Of a stretch of DNA of 37,198 bases, positions 23,670 to 30,647 are shown in pieces. Location: positions 1 to 37,198 of the forward strand of contig QGVD01000033.1 of NCBI GenBank assembly GCA_003242685.1, in the 5' to 3' direction. Positions within the stretch are counted from its first letter, which is position 1; each line of letters starts with the position of its first letter. The translations under genes were made by a program, and so were the position numbers. Source of the stretch: Pseudomonadota bacterium (lineage in GTDB: Bacteria > Pseudomonadota > Gammaproteobacteria > Steroidobacterales > Steroidobacteraceae). The notes below the pieces were generated by a model. The model had not been told where the DNA came from. It saw only the letters and a program-made list of their open reading frames with translations, and searched no databases.

Positions 23670-24098
23670 CTAGACTTCCAGCGGCTTCGGCTGCTGGGCG
23701 GTGTGCGGATGCTCCGCGCCCGCGAAGACGTGGAGCTTCTTGAACATCCGCCGCCCGAGGGGGTTCTTCGGCAGCATGCCCTTCACCGCGAACTCGATCG
23801 CCCGCTCCGGATGCTCCTTGAGGAGCTTCTCGAGCGCGATCGACTTGATGCCGCCGATGTACCCGGTGTGGTGGTAGTAGATCTTGTCGCGGAGCTTGCG
23901 CCCCGTGACACGGATCTTCTCGGCGTTGACCACGACGATGTGGTCGCCCATGTCGACGTGCGGACTGTAGTCCGGCTTGTGCTTGCCCTTGAGGCGATGG
24001 GCGATCTGCGTGGCAAGACGCCCGAGCGTCTTGTCCGTCGCGTCAATGAGATACCAGTCGCCTCGGACCTTGCCGGGCTTGGCGAAAACCGTCTTCAT
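23670..24098 (-). CDS. rplM: 50S ribosomal protein L13
   Basis: L13 has 142 residues. The start at 24098 (MKTVFAKPGKVRGDWYLIDATDKTLGRLATQIA) matches the family; the frame is open upstream but not L13-like there. The blocks HVDMGDHIVVVNAEKI and VKGMLPKNPLGRRMFKKLHVFAGAEHPH are typical. It is an early-assembling large-subunit protein. It is preceded by a folded leader and a strong promoter, which suggests feedback control. Confidence 0.98.
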   Translation of the reverse strand: MKTVFAKPGKVRGDWYLIDATDKTLGRLATQIAHRLKGKHKPDYSPHVDMGDHIVVVNAEKIRVTGRKLRDKIYYHHTGYIGGIKSIALEKLLKEHPERAIEFAVKGMLPKNPLGRRMFKKLHVFAGAEHPHTAQQPKPLEV

Positions 24099-24111
24099 CC
24101 TCTTGGCTCCA

Positions 24112-24147
24112 CCCGCCGCAAGGCGCCTCGACCAAGGCGCAGGCGGG
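24112..24147 (-). promoter_or_regulatory. Structured rplM leader (candidate L13 autoregulatory element)
   Basis: On the minus strand an outer stem CCCGCC/GGCGGG (24147-24142 with 24117-24112) encloses an inner hairpin GCGCCT...AGGCGC (24040s side 24140-24135 with 24128-24123). It ends about 13 bases before the rplM start. In E. coli the rplM leader is known to mediate feedback by L13; whether this structure is equivalent is an inference. Confidence 0.5.
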
Positions 24148-24165
24148 CTATCGAAAAGGCGCGGA

Positions 24166-24194
24166 AGTGTACTCAAGCCATCCGTGCAATGCAA
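24166..24194 (-). promoter_or_regulatory. rplM-rpsI promoter
   Basis: Minus strand: TTGCAT (24194-24189), a 17-base spacer, TACACT (24171-24166). The predicted start gives a leader of roughly 60 bases that contains the hairpin pair above. Confidence 0.75.
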
Positions 24195-24224
24195 AGCCGG
24201 ACGAGCCGTTGCTGCCGCTCTCCT

Positions 24225-24230
24225 TATAAT
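24225..24230 (+). promoter_or_regulatory. Consensus -10 box of coq7 (predicted leaderless)
   Basis: A perfect TATAAT is followed by only six bases (TGGGCC) before the coq7 ATG at 24237. No ribosome-binding site is possible if transcription starts here. No good -35 at normal spacing. Confidence 0.6.
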
Positions 24231-24236
24231 TGGGCC

Positions 24237-24872
24237 ATGCCAGCCGAACGCCTCCTCGATCCCCTGATCACCGCCGCCGACCGGGCCCTGCGCTCCATCT
24301 TTGCCGAAGCCAAGGCTTCGCGGCCCACCCCCGGCAAGCCGGGAGACGAGGCCTCCATGTCCGAAGCCGAGCGGCGCCACGCAGCCGGGCTGATGCGGGT
24401 CAACCATGCCGGTGAGGTCGCCGCGCAGGCGCTCTACCACGGCCAGGCGGCCGTGGCCCGGTCGCCCGAAACGCGGGAGATGCTCCTCAAGGCGGCCCGC
24501 GAGGAGGCGGATCACCTCGCCTGGTGCGAGACCCGGCTCGAGGAGCTGCATTCGCGGCCGAGCCTGCTCAAGCCCTTCTGGTACGCGGGTTCGTTCGCGA
24601 TCGGCGCCCTCGCGGCAGCCTTCGGCGACCGGGTCAGCCTCGGGTTCGTCTCGGAGACCGAGCGGCAGGTCGAAGGTCACCTGAACGGGCATCTGGAGCG
24701 GCTTCCACGGCAGGACGCGCGCAGCCGCGCGATCCTCATCGCCATGCGGGAAGATGAGATCGCGCACGGCGCGAAGGCTCGTGCCGCAGGTGCAGCAGAG
24801 CTCCCCGGTCCGGTCCGGGCGCTCATGCGCGCGACCGCGAAGGTCATGACCACTACGGCGTACTGGCTCTGA
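24237..24872 (+). CDS. coq7: Demethoxyubiquinone hydroxylase (Coq7)
   Basis: This diiron monooxygenase hydroxylates C6 of the ubiquinone precursor. It has 211 residues. The ligand motifs of the ferritin-like fold are present in order: MRVNHAGEVAAQALYHGQ, EEADHLAWCETRLEEL, SETERQVEGHL and REDEIAHG. The hydrophobic segment FWYAGSFAIGALAAAFGDRVSLGF anchors it to the inner membrane. With ubiH and ubiI, the window holds three hydroxylases of one pathway, Coq7 replacing the flavin enzyme UbiF. It is separated from crp by 136 bases. Confidence 0.96.
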   Translation: MPAERLLDPLITAADRALRSIFAEAKASRPTPGKPGDEASMSEAERRHAAGLMRVNHAGEVAAQALYHGQAAVARSPETREMLLKAAREEADHLAWCETRLEELHSRPSLLKPFWYAGSFAIGALAAAFGDRVSLGFVSETERQVEGHLNGHLERLPRQDARSRAILIAMREDEIAHGAKARAAGAAELPGPVRALMRATAKVMTTTAYWL

Positions 24873-24933
24873 CGCACGTCACAGAAAACGCGACCGTCGC
24901 GGGAAGTTCGGAGTCCCGTGACGCCGTTCTCGC

Positions 24934-24960
24934 TTGCAGTTCACCGAACATATGTATAAA
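24934..24960 (+). promoter_or_regulatory. Candidate crp promoter
   Basis: TTGCAG (24934-24939), a 15-base spacer and TATAAA (24955-24960) in an AT-rich patch (ATATGTATAAAAA). The spacing is shorter than ideal. The leader would be about 40 bases. Confidence 0.5.
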
Positions 24961-24968
24961 AAGCCGCC

Positions 24969-24990
24969 ATCGCGTCACACATCACGCGAT
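24969..24990. repeat. Perfect inverted repeat in the crp leader
   Basis: ATCGCGT (24969-24975) and ACGCGAT (24984-24990) flank eight bases. It lies between the -10 and the GGGGGG ribosome site, so it could be an operator near the transcription start or a hairpin in the 5' leader. It does not match the Crp consensus TGTGA-N6-TCACA. Confidence 0.5.
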
Positions 24991-25008
24991 CTCGGGGGGC
25001 AGTGAAAA

Positions 25009-25764
25009 ATGGAAGAAAACATCCGGCCGCTGAGCGACATACCAGCCATCAACCGCTTTCTCAGCTATTGCCGGATCCGCACGGTTCCGTCGAAGACGGT
25101 CGTCATCCACGCGGGCGACCTCCCCGACGTCCTGTACTACATAATCAGCGGCTCCGTCGAAGTGATGATCGAGGACGAGGAAGGCAACGAGATGGTTCTT
25201 GCCTACCTCAACAAGGGTCAGTTCTTCGGCGAGATGGGCCTTTTCTACGAGCAGCCCACGCGCAGCGCATGGGTGCGCACGCGCAATCAGTGTGAGCTGG
25301 CCGAGATGACGTACCCGCGCTTCCGCCAGATCGCGGCGGAAAGCCCGGGGCTCATCTTCGAGCTCGCCACTCAGCTCGCCACGCGCCTCGACCGTACGAA
25401 CCGCAAGCTCGGCGACCTCGCGTTCGTCGACGTCACGGGCCGGGTCGCGCACGCGATCATGGACCTCTGCAACGAGCCGGACGCGATGACGCATCCGGAA
25501 GGCATGCAGATCAAGGTCAGCCGTCAGGAGCTGTCGCGCCTCGTCGGCTGCTCGCGCGAGATGGCGGGCCGCGTGCTGAAGGTGCTCGAGGAGCAGGGTC
25601 TGCTGCGCGCCACGGGCAAGACGATCGTCGTCTTCAACGCCCGCCCGAAGATGAAGACGCGCCCCGTGATCGTGCCGGCGAAGCCCGCCGCCGCGGCCGC
25701 GTCGGCTGCCGCTGCACCGGCGGCGCGCGCTGCGCACTTCGACGACGAGGACGACGAAGACTGA
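25009..25764 (+). CDS. crp: Crp/Vfr-type cyclic-nucleotide-responsive transcription factor
   Basis: This 251-residue regulator has a cyclic-nucleotide pocket (residues about 30-115: GEMGLF at 74-79 and RSAWVR at 85-90 hold the ribose and phosphate contacts of Crp) and a dimer helix with LGDLAFVDVTGRVAHAIMDL near 134-153. The winged helix-turn-helix at about 170-200 (VSRQELSRLVGCSREMAGRVLKVLEEQGLL) is nearly that of E. coli Crp and Pseudomonas Vfr, so the DNA site is probably TGTGA-N6-TCACA. Unlike E. coli Crp, it continues for about 40 residues after VVFNAR into a Pro/Ala-rich linker and an acidic end (FDDEDDED). It could respond to cAMP, or to c-di-GMP like Xanthomonas Clp; the sequence does not decide. 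Confidence 0.93.
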   Translation: MEENIRPLSDIPAINRFLSYCRIRTVPSKTVVIHAGDLPDVLYYIISGSVEVMIEDEEGNEMVLAYLNKGQFFGEMGLFYEQPTRSAWVRTRNQCELAEMTYPRFRQIAAESPGLIFELATQLATRLDRTNRKLGDLAFVDVTGRVAHAIMDLCNEPDAMTHPEGMQIKVSRQELSRLVGCSREMAGRVLKVLEEQGLLRATGKTIVVFNARPKMKTRPVIVPAKPAAAAASAAAAPAARAAHFDDEDDED

Positions 25765-25798
25765 ACGAGCTCCGGCGCGAGCCGGCAGTCGGATGTGC

Positions 25799-25838
25799 GA
25801 AGGCCCGGTGCCGCAAGGCTCCGGGCCTTCCGCTTTCC
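25799..25838 (+). terminator. Terminator after crp
   Basis: GAAGGCCCGG...CCGGGCCTTC (25799-25808 with 25821-25830) extends inward, after one T-T mismatch, by GCC/GGC around a GCAA loop. CGCTTTCC follows on the plus strand. It stands between convergent crp and rpe and may act in both directions. Confidence 0.72.
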
Positions 25839-25858
25839 GGGTGCCTGAACTCGCGGGT

Positions 25859-26551
25859 TTACGCCGTGTAGGTGCCCGCCGGTGCGACGGATCGCAGATG
25901 CTCCCGCATCGCGCGGATCGTCGCCGCGTAGTCCTTGCTGCCGAAGATCGCCGATCCGGCGACGAAGGTATCCGCACCCGCGCGCGCGATCTCGGCGATG
26001 TTGTCGACCTTCACGCCCCCGTCGATCTCGAGCCGGATCGGCCGGCCCGACGCATCGATGCGCCGCCGCGCCTCTCGAAGCTTCGTGAGTGCGCTCGGGA
26101 TGAACTTCTGCCCGCCGAAGCCCGGATTGACCGACATGATGAGCACCATGTCGAGCTTCTCGAGCGTGTAGTCGAGCCAGTCGAGCGGTGTCGCCGGATT
26201 GAACACCAGGCCCGGCTTGCACCCGTGCTCGCGAATGAGCTCGATCGTGCGGTCGACGTGCTCCGACGCCTCCGGATGGAACGTGATGTACGTGGCTCCT
26301 GCCGCCGCGAAGTCCGGCACGATGCGGTCGACGGGCTTGACCATGAGGTGCACGTCGATCGGCGCCGTGATGCCGTGCTTGCGCAGCGCCTCGCACACGA
26401 GCGGCCCGATCGTGAGATTGGGCACGTAGTGATTGTCCATCACGTCGAAGTGCACGAGGTCCGCACCCGCCGCGAGCACGGCGTTCACCTCTTCGCCGAG
26501 GCGTGCGAAGTCCGCGGAGAGAATCGAAGGGGCGATCCAGCGAGGCAGCAT
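25859..26551 (-). CDS. rpe: Ribulose-phosphate 3-epimerase
   Basis: This 230-residue TIM-barrel enzyme interconverts ribulose 5-phosphate and xylulose 5-phosphate. Metal-site and phosphate motifs are all present: IAPSILSADFARLGEEV, VHFDVMDNHYVPNLTIGP, IDVHLMV, MSVNPGFGGQKFIPS, LEIDGGV and VAGSAIFGSKDY. It starts 11 bases after the djlA stop, so the two are co-transcribed. Confidence 0.97.
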   Translation of the reverse strand: MLPRWIAPSILSADFARLGEEVNAVLAAGADLVHFDVMDNHYVPNLTIGPLVCEALRKHGITAPIDVHLMVKPVDRIVPDFAAAGATYITFHPEASEHVDRTIELIREHGCKPGLVFNPATPLDWLDYTLEKLDMVLIMSVNPGFGGQKFIPSALTKLREARRRIDASGRPIRLEIDGGVKVDNIAEIARAGADTFVAGSAIFGSKDYAATIRAMREHLRSVAPAGTYTA

Positions 26552-26562
26552 GGATGGGAAGT

Positions 26563-27363
26563 CTACATCCCCCGGTGCCCGCGGATCAGCTCATATGCTT
26601 CGATGATCTGCTGGGTGCGCTGCTTGGCGTGCTCGATCATCGACTCGGGCAGGCCGTTCGCCTTGAGCTTGTCCGGATGGTGGCGGCTCAGCTGACGGCG
26701 ATAGGCCTTGGCGATTTCCTCGTTGCTCGCCTGAGGGCTGACGCCGAGCACCTCGTACGCCTGGTCGAGCTGCTCGGAGAGGCTCGTGCGCGGCGCCTCG
26801 CGCGAGAAGCTTCCGCTCCGGATGCGCAGCACCGCTTCGATGTGTGCGAGCTCGAGGAGCGAGAAGCCCAGGGCGCGCGCGGTCCGCTGCAGCGCAGCTC
26901 TCGCCGGCGGCTCCAGGTTGTTTCCGGCGAGCGCGGCGCGCACCTGGATCTCGAGAAAGACGCGCAGCAGATCGCGACGGTCGCCACACGCACGGCGCAG
27001 CTGCTCGAGCTCCGCGTCGAGGTCGAAGGTCGGCTGCTTGCCGGCGGTGAAGTGCTCGATCGCAGCGCGCACCTGGGCCGGATCCAGCCGCAGCTCCGCC
27101 ATGACCGCGCGCGCCGCGGCGATTTCCTGCTCCGACACGCGCCCGTCGGCCTTGGCGATCTTGCCCATCACGCGGAACGTCGAGCGGAAGAGCTGCTCGC
27201 CTGCAGTCTGCGGGTCGGTTCCCGCGCCTCCTGCGGCGTTGCGCTCCCTGTCGACGTTCGCGTCGTACTGATGACCGAGCGCGACGCCGAGCGCGGCACC
27301 GAACGGGCCCAGCGTGAGCATCCCGATCAGTCCGCCGACCAGTTTTCCGGTCCACGTCGCCAT
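26563..27363 (-). CDS. djlA: DjlA-like membrane-anchored J-domain co-chaperone
   Basis: This 266-residue protein starts MATWTGKLVGGLIGMLTLGPFGAALGVALGH, a glycine-rich single membrane anchor like that of DjlA. A TerB-like helical domain follows (FRVMGKIAKADGRVSEQEIAAARAVM...). A C-terminal J domain (residues about 202-266: QAYEVLGVSPQASNEEIAKAYRRQLSRHHPDK) carries the HPD motif that stimulates DnaK. Its start lies nine bases after TACTAT, with no ribosome-binding site, so the mRNA may be leaderless. It is divergent from purC and upstream of rpe. Confidence 0.94.
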   Translation of the reverse strand: MATWTGKLVGGLIGMLTLGPFGAALGVALGHQYDANVDRERNAAGGAGTDPQTAGEQLFRSTFRVMGKIAKADGRVSEQEIAAARAVMAELRLDPAQVRAAIEHFTAGKQPTFDLDAELEQLRRACGDRRDLLRVFLEIQVRAALAGNNLEPPARAALQRTARALGFSLLELAHIEAVLRIRSGSFSREAPRTSLSEQLDQAYEVLGVSPQASNEEIAKAYRRQLSRHHPDKLKANGLPESMIEHAKQRTQQIIEAYELIRGHRGM

Positions 27364-27371
27364 GTGCTTGC

Positions 27372-27378
27372 TATAGTA
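27372..27378. promoter_or_regulatory. Overlapping divergent -10 boxes for djlA and purC
   Basis: Plus strand TATAGT (27372-27377) points to purC, whose ATG is 42 bases on. Minus strand TACTAT (27378-27373) points to djlA, whose ATG is nine bases on. The same seven bases can serve as -10 for both strands. No clear -35 on either side. Confidence 0.5.
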
Positions 27379-27419
27379 CCAAGCACCGCAGGGCGCCTCT
27401 CCCGCGGCCCGGAAACTCC

Positions 27420-28319
27420 ATGTCATCGATCACCGTCTATCGCACCGCGCTGCGCGGGCTTACGAAGATCCACGAGGGCAAGGTTCGCGACATCTACGCG
27501 GTGGACGACGAGTCCATGCTGATCGTCACCACCGATCGCCTGTCGGCCTTCGACGTCGTCCTGCCGGATCCCATCCCGGACAAGGGGCGCGTGCTCACCC
27601 AGATCTCCAACTTCTGGTTCGAGCGCACGCGGCACATCGTGCCGAATCACCTCACGGGCCGCCCCGTCGAGAGCGTGGTGAGGGACCCCTACGAGCTCGA
27701 GCTGCTCGAGGGCCGGGCGGTGATCGTCCGGCGCCTGAAGGCGCTGCCGGTCGAAGCCGTCGTGCGCGGTTATCTCATCGGATCGGGATGGAAGGATTAC
27801 CAGGCGACCGGACGCGTGTGCGGCATCGAGCTGCCGAAGGGACTGCGCCTCGCCGAGAAGCTGCCCGAGCCGATCTTCACGCCGGCGACCAAGGCTGCCG
27901 TCGGTGCGCACGACGAGAACATCAGCTTCGATGCCGTGGAGCGCCTCATCGGCGCCGGGCTCGCCGCGCGCGTGCGCGACGCCGCGATTGCGCTGTACCG
28001 CTTCGCGGCCGATTACGCGATCCGGCGCGGCATCATCATCGCCGATACCAAGTTCGAGTTCGGCGTGGATGAGCAGGGTACGCTCACGCTGATCGACGAG
28101 GCGCTCACGCCCGACTCCTCGCGCTTCTGGCCCGCCGACACTTACCAGGTCGGGATCAGCCCGCCGAGCTTCGACAAGCAGTTCGTGCGCGACTATCTCG
28201 AGACGCTCGACTGGAACAAGCAGCCGCCGGGACCGCGCCTGCCGCCGGAGATCATCAGACGGACGAGCGAGAAGTACCGTGAGGCCCTCGAGCGCCTCAC
28301 GGGTCCCGAGACGCAGTGA
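27420..28319 (+). CDS. purC: Phosphoribosylaminoimidazole-succinocarboxamide synthase (SAICAR synthetase)
   Basis: This 299-residue enzyme joins aspartate to CAIR using ATP in purine synthesis, acting directly after PurE/PurK. Motifs: KIHEGKVRDIYAVDDESMLIVTTDRLSAFDVVLP near 16-49, VVRGYLIGSGWKDYQATG, and LIDEALTPDSSRFWP. At ~300 residues it is the long, yeast-like type rather than the ~240-residue E. coli type. Its last 23 bases overlap the end of the convergent BtuF-like gene. Confidence 0.96.
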   Translation: MSSITVYRTALRGLTKIHEGKVRDIYAVDDESMLIVTTDRLSAFDVVLPDPIPDKGRVLTQISNFWFERTRHIVPNHLTGRPVESVVRDPYELELLEGRAVIVRRLKALPVEAVVRGYLIGSGWKDYQATGRVCGIELPKGLRLAEKLPEPIFTPATKAAVGAHDENISFDAVERLIGAGLAARVRDAAIALYRFAADYAIRRGIIIADTKFEFGVDEQGTLTLIDEALTPDSSRFWPADTYQVGISPPSFDKQFVRDYLETLDWNKQPPGPRLPPEIIRRTSEKYREALERLTGPETQ

Positions 28320-29133
28320 CGGCGCCGCCGGCTTCCGATCCGGCCCATTCGAAGAACACGTCCTGGATCGCGCGCACGCCATCGGTGAGCGCCGCGGGCC
28401 CCGGCTGAAGGATCAGAGACGACTTGATCTCGCGCAGCCAGCCGCGCGCGACGGCGGGCACCTGCTGCCAGCCCGGCCGTGCCGCGACGGCCTCCGGCCT
28501 GAACTTCCTGCCGCACCACGAGCCGAGAATGATGTCGGGCGCGCGGCGCGGGACTTCGAGCGGATCGGCGACGATGCGTTCGCGCCCGAGCGGCCGCTGC
28601 GCGAGCTCGGGGAAGCAGTCCTCGCCGCCCGCGATGCCGATCAGCTCGGAAACCCAGCGGATGCCCGAGATCTGCGGATCGTCCCACTCCTCGAAGTACA
28701 CGCGGGGTCTGCGCGGCAGCAGCGCCGCACGCGCGCGCACGGCGTCGAGCCCTTCCTCCAGCCGCGCGACGAGCGCCGCGGCCTGCGGCTCGCGGCCGAT
28801 CATGGCACCCAGCACGAGGATCATGCGCAGGATCTCCTCGACGCTGCGCTGATTGAACACGTGCACCTGCACGCCCGCGCGCACCAGCCCGGCCGCGATG
28901 TCGGCCTGCAGATCCGAGAAGCCCAGCACGAGATCCGGCTCGAGCGCGAGGATCTTCTCGAGCTTCGCGCTGGTGAATGCGGAGACCTTCGGTTTCTCCC
29001 TGCGCGCCCGCGGTGGACGCACGGTGAAGCCGGAGATGCCCACGATGCGCCACTCCTCGCCGAGGAGATACAGCGTCTCGGTGGTCTCCTCCGTGAGGCA
29101 GACGATACGCTGCGGGAAGCGTCCGGCGTTCAT
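28297..29133 (-). CDS. BtuF/TroA-fold cobalamin-binding-like protein without a signal peptide
   Basis: This 278-residue protein has the helical-backbone periplasmic-binding fold of the BtuF/FepB type: RIVCLTEETTETLYLLGEEWRIVGISGF at the start, ILALEPDLVLGFSDLQADIAAGLVRAGVQVHVFN in lobe one, and VYFEEWDDPQISGIRWVSELIGIAGGEDCFPE then PDIILGSWCGRKF in lobe two. BtuF-like proteins carry vitamin B12 or iron chelates to ABC importers, but here there is no signal peptide or lipobox and no permease or ATPase gene beside it. A cytoplasmic corrinoid-binding role, or a mis-set start, are both possible. The ATG at 29133 has GAGGA ten bases upstream. It is convergent with purC and divergent from the YihY gene. 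Confidence 0.82.
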   Translation of the reverse strand: MNAGRFPQRIVCLTEETTETLYLLGEEWRIVGISGFTVRPPRARREKPKVSAFTSAKLEKILALEPDLVLGFSDLQADIAAGLVRAGVQVHVFNQRSVEEILRMILVLGAMIGREPQAAALVARLEEGLDAVRARAALLPRRPRVYFEEWDDPQISGIRWVSELIGIAGGEDCFPELAQRPLGRERIVADPLEVPRRAPDIILGSWCGRKFRPEAVAARPGWQQVPAVARGWLREIKSSLILQPGPAALTDGVRAIQDVFFEWAGSEAGGAVTASRDP

Positions 29134-29165
29134 GGGCGTGAAGTCCTCGACCGACTGTAGCCGAG

Positions 29166-29181
29166 TGACAGGGACATGTCA
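29166..29181. repeat. Short inverted repeat between divergent genes
   Basis: TGACA-GGGACA-TGTCA, a perfect 5-bp dyad with a six-base centre, lies in the 113-base gap between the BtuF-like gene and the YihY gene. It has the size of a transcription-factor site, but I cannot assign a factor, and five pairs can arise by chance. Confidence 0.3.
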
Positions 29182-29246
29182 GGCACTTAACCTGTGCGGG
29201 CCGGCGCAGGAGCACAGAGCCCTGAAGTCGAGCGGACGCAGCGCAC

Positions 29247-30641
29247 GTGTGGAACAGACTCTGGGACTTTCTGGACCGATGGTTGTTCGGCCCTGCGTCC
29301 GTCGGCCCGGACCCCGCGGCGGTCATCGTACGACTGCTGCGCTATCCCTACGCCGTGCTGCGCGATCTGTGGCGCGGCCAGATCAATCTGCGCGCGATGG
29401 GGCTCGTCTTCACGACGCTGCTCGCGCTCATTCCGCTGCTCGCCTTCGCCTTCGCGATCCTCAAGGTCTTCGGCGCGCATCGCGAGCTGGAGCCCATCGT
29501 GGGCGAGTTCTTCCGTCCGCTCGGCCCGCAGAGCGCGAAGGAGCTGACCGATCGCACGATGGAGTTCGCCGACAGCGTGAGCGGCGGCATCGTGGGATCG
29601 CTCGGCTTCGCCCTGCTCGTCTGGACGCTGCTCGGCACGATCCGGAAGGTCGAAGAGAGCTTCAACTTCCTCTGGCACGTTCAGCAGCCCCGCAGCTTCG
29701 GGCGGCGCATCGCCGAGCATCTGAGCCTGCTCGTCATCGGACCCATCCTGCTCGTCGGGTTCATCGGCCTCTCGCACGCCGCGCTGCAGAGCGCAGTGGT
29801 GCGCGAGCTGACCGAGCAGCCGTTCGCGGCGGACCTCATGGCGCATGCCCTGAGGCTCGCGCCGTACGCGATGGTGACCGCCGTCTTCACCGTGCTCTAC
29901 ATGCTGGTCCCGAACACCCGCGTGCAGCTTCGGGCGGCACTGATCGGCGCAGTCGTGGCAGGCGTGCTGTGGGCGGCGGTCGGCACGATGTTCACCCGAT
30001 TCGTCGTCTACTCAGTCCGGTTGACGATCGTGTACGCGGGTTTCGCCGTCATCGTCGCGGCGGTGCTGTGGACGTACTTCGGCTGGCTCATCCTGCTCGC
30101 AGGCGCGCGGCTCTCCTTCTACGTGCAGAATCCGGGTTACCTGCGCCTCGGCCTCGAAGAGCTGCGCCTGTCGGCCGCCGAGACAGAGCAGCTCGCGATA
30201 CGGGTGATGTATCTCGTCGGACGCGCCCATGTGACGGGCGAGAAGCGCTGGACGGTCGGCGCTCTCGCGCGGGACCTCGCGCTGCCGAGCGCCGCGGTCG
30301 CCGAGATCGTCACAGCACTCGAGCGTGCAGGGCTCCTCATCGTGACCGAGAAGGGTGAGCTCGTTCCGGGCCGCGACATCGGCCGCATCGGCGTGCTCGA
30401 GATCCTCGACGTCGCGCGCAATCAGCGGTCGGGGCATCTCCTGCCGCGGGTGTCACCGCTGCCTGCCGTGGACCGGATCTTCGAGCACCTCAATGAAGCC
30501 TGGCACGAGCGCTGCGCGGACCGCACGCTGCGCATGCTCATCGACGAGGATCTGCAGACCGCGGGCGCATCGGCGACTCCTCAGCCGTCTCGCATCGCGC
30601 GGCAGGCTCATCCCGTCAGACGGGGAGAAGGAAAGGGGTGA
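29247..30641 (+). CDS. YihY/BrkB family inner-membrane protein with C-terminal winged-helix part
   Basis: This 464-residue protein has about six membrane helices in its first 290 residues (for example AMGLVFTTLLALIPLLAFAFAIL, LLVIGPILLVGFIGL, AALIGAVVAGVLWAAVGTMF and TIVYAGFAVIVAAVLWTYFGWLILLAGA) and the family segment VEESFNFLWHVQQPRSF. The remaining ~170 residues are soluble and include a winged-helix-like region (TVGALARDLALPSAAVAEIVTALERAGLLIV). The family was once called ribonuclease BN by mistake; its function is unknown. The start is a GTG at 29247 with only a weak ribosome site. It ends six bases from the convergent pmbA stop. Confidence 0.9.
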   Translation: MWNRLWDFLDRWLFGPASVGPDPAAVIVRLLRYPYAVLRDLWRGQINLRAMGLVFTTLLALIPLLAFAFAILKVFGAHRELEPIVGEFFRPLGPQSAKELTDRTMEFADSVSGGIVGSLGFALLVWTLLGTIRKVEESFNFLWHVQQPRSFGRRIAEHLSLLVIGPILLVGFIGLSHAALQSAVVRELTEQPFAADLMAHALRLAPYAMVTAVFTVLYMLVPNTRVQLRAALIGAVVAGVLWAAVGTMFTRFVVYSVRLTIVYAGFAVIVAAVLWTYFGWLILLAGARLSFYVQNPGYLRLGLEELRLSAAETEQLAIRVMYLVGRAHVTGEKRWTVGALARDLALPSAAVAEIVTALERAGLLIVTEKGELVPGRDIGRIGVLEILDVARNQRSGHLLPRVSPLPAVDRIFEHLNEAWHERCADRTLRMLIDEDLQTAGASATPQPSRIARQAHPVRRGEGKG

Positions 30642-30647
30642 GGGCGA

